Source: DALYLB01 sp046154695 | Lineage (GTDB): Bacteria > Acidobacteriota > Blastocatellia > RBC074 | Length of the DNA stretch: 10,791 nt | NCBI GenBank assembly: GCA_046154695.1 | Contig: JBJXFI010000036.1 | Location: forward strand, 1-10,791 | Direction of reading: 5' to 3' | Shown here: in pieces, positions 1 to 8,837 of the stretch | Numbering within the stretch: position 1 is the stretch's first letter | Layout: each line of letters begins with the position of its first letter | Position numbers and translations under genes: made by a program | Notes under the pieces: model-generated | Database searches by the model: none | What the model saw: only the letters and a program-made list of their open reading frames with translations | What the model was told of the DNA's origin: nothing

Positions 1-105
1 CGGAACACAAAAACGCGCCGATTGTCCATCAATATCGCGGAATTGTGTCCCGGTTTTAATCACACCCCTCTCTCGGAACAAGGGACATCATGCGAATCAA
101 ACAGG

Positions 106-186
106 AACCAGCCGCGAATGAACACGAGTGTTCACGAATTTGGTCTCCGAGCATTCGTGATGATTCGTGTTCATTCGTGGCTGGTT
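106..186. repeat. Long imperfect palindrome, interspersed-repeat type
   Basis: The outer arms at 106-127 and 165-186 are reverse complements over 22 bases with one mismatch, which would be a G-U pair in RNA. Inner arms at 132-139 and 153-160 (TCACGAAT / ATTCGTGA) pair perfectly around a 13-base loop. It starts 11 bases past the stop codon of the DUF4340 gene. Translated, it gives His/Asn/Glu/Arg-rich strings that recall spurious ORFs from intergenic repeats of Planctomycetota, Verrucomicrobiota and Acidobacteriota (from memory, not searched). It could fold at the 3' end of the operon mRNA, but no run of U follows, so calling it an intrinsic terminator is not justified. Positions 1-105 show no gene, RNA or clear promoter. 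Confidence 0.8.
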
Positions 187-197
187 TTCCTTTTGCC

Positions 198-1526
198 TTA
201 CTGAATGGCTTCCTCGATCTTGAAGCTCAGGCTTTCGAGCATGAGCTTGCTGATCTTGTAGACCACGCCGCGGCCCTCGACGCGCACATAGCAATCGTCG
301 CCGTCGGCTGCGGAGTATTTGATGGTGGTGGTCTTGCCGTCCTTGTAACTCAGGCGAACCTCGACGGCGGGTTTGGCCAGCTTCGCGAGAACGGCGGCCG
401 TCGGTTTGTCGATGATGTCGCTCGCCTTGGATTCGAAGGGCGTGAAGATCTTGAAGGACTGCGCCTCCTTGCCCTGCTTGTCCTTCGGTTCGACGACGAT
501 CATGTTTCCGTCCTTGTTTTCGGCGACGAGGGTTCCGTTTGGGTTTTTGATATAGAAGGTCTTCAGTTGATCCCGGTCGATTTTGACGATCTCCTTGCTG
601 CGCAGCGTTCCGGCGCGGGTATTGACCTTGTCATGGAAGGCCGCATCGACCTTGAAGATTTGCGTGCGATCGGAGGCTTTGGCGTAATATTTATCGTCGA
701 TTTTCGCGCCGATGGCGATCGTCCGCTCTCCGCCGGCGGCGAGCCTGGCGGTGACGCTGAGTTTGGGCTTGTCGAGGCCGTATTTTGCGAGAGTCTCGCC
801 CTCGGGCAGGGTCTCGCTGACGATCTCGGCCGCCTTCGCGGAGGTCAGATCGCCGAGCAGGCTGCTGATCGCGCTCTCATCGGCGGCGCCCGCGGCGGGA
901 GCGGTGAGAACCCAGTCGGCTTCCTTCTTCGCCAGCTCGAAGCCGCCGGATTCGTTCGACGCCTTGAGGCCGCCCAGTTCGAACTGCGTCGCGCCGAGGA
1001 TCGACAGGTCGCGCAGGTCGCTCAACCCCTTGTCGGAGCTGGTCAGCACCGAGGCGGGGAGCAGCGCGATCTTCTCGCCGCCGTCGATTCGGGCATAGAC
1101 CGAGGAGCCGAGAACGTCCTTCTGGCCGAGATCGACCTTCCTGGTCTGTCCGTTCTTGAGCTTGATCTCGACCTTGACCGCGGGATCGGCCAGGCCGTAG
1201 CTTTTGACATCCTCGGCGGTCGCGCTCAGCTCCCGCTCGATCCGGGCGCTGATGACATCGGCGACAAGGGCGTTGATGGCGGACGCATCCGCCGCCGCCG
1301 CGACCGGCTGGGTGATGATCCATTTGTCCTCCCGGCTTTCCAGGCTGACCGTCTGGCCTCCCTTGGCGATATTGATGCCGGTGATATCGTCGCGCGTGAA
1401 GCCGAAGGCCGGCCGGGTCTTGTCGGGCTCTTCGTCCCGCGGTTTGCCGGGCTTGTATTCCAGGTAATAGACCGCCGCGCCGGCGATCGCGGCAACCAGA
1501 AGCAGAATCAGCGTGCTTTTCTTCAT
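198..1526 (-). CDS. DUF4340 domain-containing membrane-anchored protein
   Basis: This is probably an extracytoplasmic accessory subunit of the ABC transporter encoded upstream; its biochemical activity is unknown. The 442-residue form starts MKKSTLILLL and has a single N-terminal membrane segment (about residues 4-23), with the rest facing outward. Two related halves are visible. Each has a W(I/V)(I/L)T.P motif, an (A)AD.SAI..L stretch, a YGL..P motif (residues 110-115 and 249-254) and a following beta-rich segment, at about residues 69-155 and 205-295. This is the DUF4340 pattern in duplicate. A less conserved beta-rich part follows to the C-terminus. An in-frame ATG at 1565 would add 13 residues (MSGGNVDEDVQAF) and overlap the preceding gene by 23 bases. 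I prefer 1526 because it begins directly at the hydrophobic anchor, clears the upstream stop by 16 bases and has a GAGG upstream, although that spacing is long. It is the last gene of the operon. Family assignment is fairly sure; the start is less so. Confidence 0.88.
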   Translation of the reverse strand: MKKSTLILLLVAAIAGAAVYYLEYKPGKPRDEEPDKTRPAFGFTRDDITGINIAKGGQTVSLESREDKWIITQPVAAAADASAINALVADVISARIERELSATAEDVKSYGLADPAVKVEIKLKNGQTRKVDLGQKDVLGSSVYARIDGGEKIALLPASVLTSSDKGLSDLRDLSILGATQFELGGLKASNESGGFELAKKEADWVLTAPAAGAADESAISSLLGDLTSAKAAEIVSETLPEGETLAKYGLDKPKLSVTARLAAGGERTIAIGAKIDDKYYAKASDRTQIFKVDAAFHDKVNTRAGTLRSKEIVKIDRDQLKTFYIKNPNGTLVAENKDGNMIVVEPKDKQGKEAQSFKIFTPFESKASDIIDKPTAAVLAKLAKPAVEVRLSYKDGKTTTIKYSAADGDDCYVRVEGRGVVYKISKLMLESLSFKIEEAIQ

Positions 1527-1542
1527 AAATGCTTGAACATCC

Positions 1543-3066
1543 TCATCGACGTTTCCACCAGACATAGATGCCCGCGCCGAGAGTGGCGATCGGCATCAGC
1601 AGCACGAACAGCCAGAAGGTCGTGCGCTGCTGGCTTTCGTTCATCGTGACGCTGCGGTTGGTGACGGATTTGGGGCGAATGGAGATGAGGTCCTCATCCT
1701 GCGCCAGCCAGTTGATCGAGTTCATGAAGAGATCGCCGTTCGTGCGAAGGACGCGCAGCGGGCCGTTGGTGGCGAAATCGGAGTCGCCGATGACGACCAG
1801 GCGAGACTCTTTGCCGTTGGCGGTTTTGGTGGCGGCGAGACCGATCGGAATCGGGCCTTTCTGATCCTTGTCGGCATTGTACTCGACCGGGACATTGGGC
1901 TTGATTTCGGTCTCGGCCCAGCTGTCGGGCGAGGTGGTCAGAATCGTCGTCGCGCTGACGCCCGTGCCGGACGCCTCGCCCACCTTGACGGGGCGGGCCT
2001 CGATGAAGATCGTCTGCGCCCGCTTGATCTTGTCGGTGATCGGGTGCTCGCCGTAATTGCTCACGAGCGGCGCGGCCGCGCCGAAGAGCTGATTGGCGGC
2101 GTTGCGCTCGATGATGGTCCCCGCGCCGACATTGACGTTCCAGGCCTTGAGCAGATCGCCGAACTGCGGGTCGGTTTCGGGATCGATCAGCAGCATGACC
2201 TTGCCGCCGTTGTCCAGATAGTTCGCCAGCATCGCCGCCTCGGGCTGCAGGAACGGCTGTTTGGGGCCGGCGACGACGACGACGTCGCATTCCGGGGGGA
2301 TCTGGGTCGATGAGGCGGGCTTGATCGACTGCGTCTCGTAATTTTCGTTCTTGAGCTTGCCCTCGGCGATGGCGAACCCGTCGCCGTCGGTGTTGACGGT
2401 GGCGCGCTCATCGTGCCCCTCGGTGAAACAGACGCGCTTCAGCTTGTCGCGGGTGACCTTGATGATCGCATTGGCGATCGACTGCTCGTCGGTGGCCTGC
2501 AGGTGCTCGATGCGGTCGCCGGAGGCGACAACCGTGTCGGGAATCTTCGAGACGCCGTATTGACGGGCGATTTCGAGCTTCTCCTGCGGATCGACGCGCT
2601 CATAGGTGAGCCGTTTGCTGAGCGGCTTGTAATCGGCCATCTGGTCGGTCAGCCGGACGGTCTCGTCCGTGTCCTTGTCGAACCGGATGATCTTGACGTC
2701 CTTTTGCAGGTTGCTCACGACCTTGACCGTCTGATCCGAAAGCGTGAAAAGCCCCTCGCTCGTCAGGTCGAAGCGCTTGTGATGGCGGTACCCCAGATAG
2801 TTGAGGATGACCATGATCGCCAGCACCGCGGCCGACAGCATGAGCGTGTTCGCGCTCAGTTTGCCCGAGCGTCCGGTAAAGAAGGCCGCGATCGATTTGT
2901 AATTGAGGATGATCGACGCCAGCAGCAGCGCGCCGCCGCCGATTGCGAGCGACATGTTCTGCCATCCCCAGATCTCCTGAATCTCGTGGCGCACCAGACC
3001 GGCAAAGAGGGCCGCGGCGCCGATGAATCCGGCCAGCTTCGTAAGTTCTTGACGATTGGTTTCCAT
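1543..3066 (-). CDS. GldG-like ABC transporter auxiliary protein
   Basis: This 507-residue membrane protein matches the GldG / ABC_transp_aux type that accompanies ABC-2 transporters, including those linked to gliding motility in Bacteroidota. Three hydrophobic segments lie near the N-terminus (about 11-25, 37-55 and 72-92), followed by the hallmark FDLTSEGLFTLS at 99-110. A large extracytoplasmic region follows with ERVDP (156-160), EQSIANAIIKV (194-204), DVVVVAGP (261-268), the GATase-like YLDNGGKVMLLIDP (283-296), VIGDSDF near 425 and SINWLAQ near 450. A last membrane segment at about 482-504 ends in WWKRR. The ATG at 3066 is 9 bases after the permease stop, and a GGAGGAG lies within the last codons of the permease gene. 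Downstream the DUF4340 gene follows at once. The protein likely binds or positions the transport substrate outside the membrane; which substrate is unknown. The name GldG-like describes the family and does not imply gliding. Confidence 0.92.
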   Translation of the reverse strand: METNRQELTKLAGFIGAAALFAGLVRHEIQEIWGWQNMSLAIGGGALLLASIILNYKSIAAFFTGRSGKLSANTLMLSAAVLAIMVILNYLGYRHHKRFDLTSEGLFTLSDQTVKVVSNLQKDVKIIRFDKDTDETVRLTDQMADYKPLSKRLTYERVDPQEKLEIARQYGVSKIPDTVVASGDRIEHLQATDEQSIANAIIKVTRDKLKRVCFTEGHDERATVNTDGDGFAIAEGKLKNENYETQSIKPASSTQIPPECDVVVVAGPKQPFLQPEAAMLANYLDNGGKVMLLIDPETDPQFGDLLKAWNVNVGAGTIIERNAANQLFGAAAPLVSNYGEHPITDKIKRAQTIFIEARPVKVGEASGTGVSATTILTTSPDSWAETEIKPNVPVEYNADKDQKGPIPIGLAATKTANGKESRLVVIGDSDFATNGPLRVLRTNGDLFMNSINWLAQDEDLISIRPKSVTNRSVTMNESQQRTTFWLFVLLMPIATLGAGIYVWWKRR

Positions 3067-3075
3067 AGGTCGCTG

Positions 3076-3867
3076 TTACGCTCTCCTCCATCGCATTGAA
3101 TCGAGATTGCGCAGGGTCAGAAACAGGCCCAGCGCGATGGCGGAGAGATAGAAGATGATGGATGACGTGTCGATGACGCCCTGCGCGAAAGTGTCGTGAT
3201 GCTGCAGGATCGAGAGATACTTGAAGACCTCGCCGGTCTCGGTGCTCGCGCCCCGGACGCCGAGGTCCAGGAAGAGCAGCATCAGGAAGGCGACGAACGT
3301 GAAGACGCCGGCGACGATCTGATTCTCCGTCAGGGACGAAATGAACGAGCCGAGCGCGATCAGCGCCGCGCCGAGCAGGAACAGGCCCAGATAACCCGAC
3401 CCGACGATCCGCCACGGCAGCGCCGGTTCGCTGTACCGGCCCATCAGCAGGTGATAGATCAGCGTCGGCGCGAGCATCGCGACGAAAAGCGTCAGCGCCG
3501 CCAGGAACTTGCCGATGACGATCTGCATCTCCGTAAGCGGAGAGGTCATCAGCAGCTCCATCGTTCCGCGCTTTCGCTCTTCCGAATAGATGCCCATCGT
3601 CACCAGCGGCATCAGGATCGGCAGCAGATAGGTTCCGATGAAACCGACGAAGGCGCGAATGACCTGCATCGGCATGTCGATGTCGGGCATCCCGCCCGCC
3701 TGCGCCGATCGCATCTGCATCATCATCGTGCGCTCGATGATGTTGGAAAGAATGATTGAAAACACAAAGCCCGTCGCCAGCAGGAACATTCCGATGACGA
3801 CATAGGCGATCGGCGAGACGAAGTAACTGCCCACCTCGCGGCGATAAATTGCAAGAATACCCTTCAT
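3076..3867 (-). CDS. ABC-2 type transporter permease, GldF-like
   Basis: This is the membrane-spanning subunit of the ABC transporter formed with the ATPase encoded just upstream. The 263-residue protein shows about six hydrophobic segments (around 15-42, 70-93, 117-140, 153-177, 181-201 and 233-252), typical of ABC-2 permeases. The cytoplasmic coupling motif EERKRGTMELLMTSPLT at 96-112 is the family's most recognisable stretch. HHDTFAQGVIDTSSIIFY at 223-240 matches the conserved H..F..G..D.....Y block of the GldF/NosY-like branch. The ATG at 3867 lies 16 bases after the ATPase stop and has AAAGG seven bases upstream, a reasonable ribosome site. Length is normal. A Met-rich extracytoplasmic loop (about 46-67, MMMQM and MPDIDMPM) is slightly unusual; a role in metal binding would be speculation. 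The substrate cannot be deduced. Confidence 0.94.
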   Translation of the reverse strand: MKGILAIYRREVGSYFVSPIAYVVIGMFLLATGFVFSIILSNIIERTMMMQMRSAQAGGMPDIDMPMQVIRAFVGFIGTYLLPILMPLVTMGIYSEERKRGTMELLMTSPLTEMQIVIGKFLAALTLFVAMLAPTLIYHLLMGRYSEPALPWRIVGSGYLGLFLLGAALIALGSFISSLTENQIVAGVFTFVAFLMLLFLDLGVRGASTETGEVFKYLSILQHHDTFAQGVIDTSSIIFYLSAIALGLFLTLRNLDSMRWRRA

Positions 3868-3883
3868 TGAAACGCCTTTCGAT

Positions 3884-4822
3884 TTACGCGGACTTCTCTT
3901 CGGTCGTCAATTTGGTGAAGATCTCTTCGAGGCTGATGCCGACGGAGCGGAGTTCCAGCAGGTCGAATCCGTCCCGGACGATGCGCGAGGCGACGGCGGG
4001 GCGGAGGTCGAGCCCCTGTTCACTCTCCACGGTGACGTGGATCTGGCCGTCCGTCTGGTTCAGCTCGACGCGGTTGACGCCCTCGACCGACCGCAGCGCC
4101 CCCTCGATCTCCGAGGAGTCGCCCCTGACGATCAGCGTGATCCGCTCGCTGCCCTTGAACTGCTTCGTCAGATTCTCCGTCGTGTCGATCGCGGAGATCT
4201 TCCCCTTATCGATGATCACGACGCGGTCGCAGGTCATTTCGACTTCGGGAAGGATGTGGGTCGAGAGAATGATCGTGTGGTCGCCCGCGAGATCCTTGAT
4301 GAGCTTGCGGACCTCCTTGATCTGGTTCGGATCGAGTCCGACGGTGGGTTCGTCGAGGATGACGACGTCGGGATTGTGAACGATGGCCTGGGCGATGCCT
4401 ACGCGCTGCCTGTACCCGCGCGAGAGCTGCTTGATCAACTGGTCCTTGCGCTCCGTCAGATTGGTGAGCCGCATCGCCGTCTCGACGCGGTTCGCGAGAT
4501 TGGCCGCATCGACCCCCTTGATCCGCGCGACGAACGTCAGATACGCGCTGATCGTCATATCGGGATAGAGCGGCGGCGTCTCCGGCAGATAACCGATCCG
4601 CCTGCGAACCTCCATCGATTGTTCGAAGACGTCGAACCCCGCGACGCGTGCGGTCCCCCCCGTCGCGGGGAGGTATCCGGTCAGGATTCGCATCGTCGTC
4701 GTCTTACCGGCGCCATTGGGGCCGAGAAATCCCAGGATCTCGCCCTTCTCGACCTTGAATGAAATGTCGTCCACGGCGCGCGCCGATCCATAACTCTTCG
4801 TCAGATGCTCAACTTCGATCAA
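3884..4822 (-). CDS. ABC transporter ATP-binding protein, GldA-like
   Basis: This is the ATP-hydrolysing subunit that powers the permease encoded next. The 312-residue protein has Walker A GPNGAGKT at 34-41, an aromatic A-loop tyrosine at Y11, signature motif LSRGYRQR at 133-140, Walker B VVILDEP at 153-159 with catalytic E158, D-loop GLD at 162-164 and switch histidine H189, so it should be catalytically competent. The signature is LSRGY rather than the textbook LSGGQ, and the Q-loop position reads GYLPE (E81 in place of Gln); both are familiar in this GldA/CcmA-like branch. A C-terminal extension of about 95 residues (from about 218) carries a beta-rich regulatory region common in ABC-2 ATPases. 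The start codon is TTG at 4822, read as Met; it has GGAGG five bases upstream and gives the natural N-terminus IEVEHLTKSYG. This is the first gene of the four-gene operon, with a strong promoter candidate 80 bases upstream. Confidence 0.96.
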   Translation of the reverse strand: MIEVEHLTKSYGSARAVDDISFKVEKGEILGFLGPNGAGKTTTMRILTGYLPATGGTARVAGFDVFEQSMEVRRRIGYLPETPPLYPDMTISAYLTFVARIKGVDAANLANRVETAMRLTNLTERKDQLIKQLSRGYRQRVGIAQAIVHNPDVVILDEPTVGLDPNQIKEVRKLIKDLAGDHTIILSTHILPEVEMTCDRVVIIDKGKISAIDTTENLTKQFKGSERITLIVRGDSSEIEGALRSVEGVNRVELNQTDGQIHVTVESEQGLDLRPAVASRIVRDGFDLLELRSVGISLEEIFTKLTTEEKSA

Positions 4823-4827
4823 ACCTG

Positions 4828-4832
4828 CCTCC
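4828..4832 (-). promoter_or_regulatory. Ribosome binding site fixing the TTG start
   Basis: GGAGG on the minus strand lies five bases before the TTG at 4822. No ATG or GTG is available nearby that would keep the conserved N-terminal strand of the ATPase, so this site decides the start. A weak A/T-rich hairpin (GAAAAT / ATTTTC, 4835-4851, five-base loop) lies just upstream of it in the leader. Confidence 0.75.
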
Positions 4833-4901
4833 GAGAAAATATGAGATTTTCAGTTTGTCGTTCTTTTTTGTGTTTCCCCAACCGAGGGAACGAAGTGTGC
4901 G

Positions 4902-4930
4902 ATTGTATTGGCGAGGCTGGGTTGCGTCAA
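4902..4930 (-). promoter_or_regulatory. Sigma-70 type promoter for the ABC operon
   Basis: On the minus strand TTGACG (4930-4925) and TACAAT (4907-4902) are separated by exactly 17 bases. Each hexamer differs from the consensus (TTGACA, TATAAT) at one position. Transcription would start near 4895 and leave a leader of roughly 70 bases before the TTG start of the ATPase gene. The position, in the only long gap upstream of a tightly packed operon, fits. Assignment is by pattern only. Confidence 0.62.
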
Positions 4931-5058
4931 GAGCCTGTTCGTCGCGGAGATTCCGATTACAATGATTTCCTGTACTCGCTGAAAGTCACCGGCCAGCCGC
5001 GTCAGCATCTTCAGAGGTTGTATCAGGGCTGGATTGAGCGCTTCGAGGCGTCCGCACA

Positions 5059-5089
5059 GTGTAGGGCAGGTTGGGAACCTGCCCTACAC
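5059..5089. repeat. Perfect 14-bp inverted repeat, REP-like hairpin
   Basis: GTGTAGGGCAGGTT (5059-5072) is followed by a GGG loop and its exact reverse complement (5076-5089). It lies 6 bases beyond the stop codon of the DUF4175 gene. The very stable stem could stop or stabilise the upstream transcript, but no U-tract follows on the minus strand, so it is not a classical intrinsic terminator. The motif resembles a dispersed intergenic repeat (spurious peptides such as GTCPT) recalled from several bacterial phyla. Confidence 0.82.
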
Positions 5090-5095
5090 CTCAGG

Positions 5096-8746
<3,651 letters not shown>

Positions 8747-8770
8747 AGGAGACTCCTCGGGAAAGTGTTT

Positions 8771-8832
8771 GGAGTTCCGCCTTCAGGCGGAATGACAATA
8801 GGTAAATACGTTCCGCCTGAAGGCGGAATTCC
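8771..8832. repeat. Nested palindrome between BatA and DUF4175 genes
   Basis: Two 18-base palindromes, each TTCCGCCT, two bases and AGGCGGAA (8775-8792 and 8811-8828), lie 18 bases apart. The two are also inverted copies of each other: 8771-8792 matches the reverse complement of 8811-8832 over 22 bases with one mismatch. RNA could fold either as two small hairpins or as one long one. It fills most of the 91-base gap and ends 24 bases before the DUF4175 start. The element recalls dispersed repeats of acidobacterial genomes whose spurious translation reads FRLKAELQT. Confidence 0.85.
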
Positions 8833-8837
8833 GAGCC

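Larger units (their letters stand above)
4823..5058. other. Intergenic region with promoter and leader
   Basis: This stretch between the DUF4175 gene and the ABC operon holds the promoter, the leader and the ribosome site listed separately. The remainder (about 4931-5058) has no recognised gene or RNA. On the plus strand 4948-5058 is open and translates to a protein-like string (YNDFLYSLKVTG, then QRLYQGWIERFEA), with no convincing start or ribosome site of its own; it may be chance or a gene remnant. Confidence 0.5.

Noticed and set aside
46..87. TGTCCC (46-51) and GGGACA (82-87) as a possible operator or hairpin.
   Set aside because: Six-base arms 30 bases apart are expected by chance and nothing nearby supports a role.
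22..204. Small ORFs at 22-204 (plus) and 97-294 (minus) that translate to His/Asn/Arg-rich peptides.
   Set aside because: They are produced by the palindrome at 106-186 and, for the minus one, overlap the end of the DUF4340 gene out of frame.
8747..8757. Palindrome AGGAG-T-CTCCT covering the ribosome site of the DUF4175 gene, as a possible translation switch.
   Set aside because: A one-base loop cannot form; only three pairs would remain with a five-base loop, too weak to matter alone.
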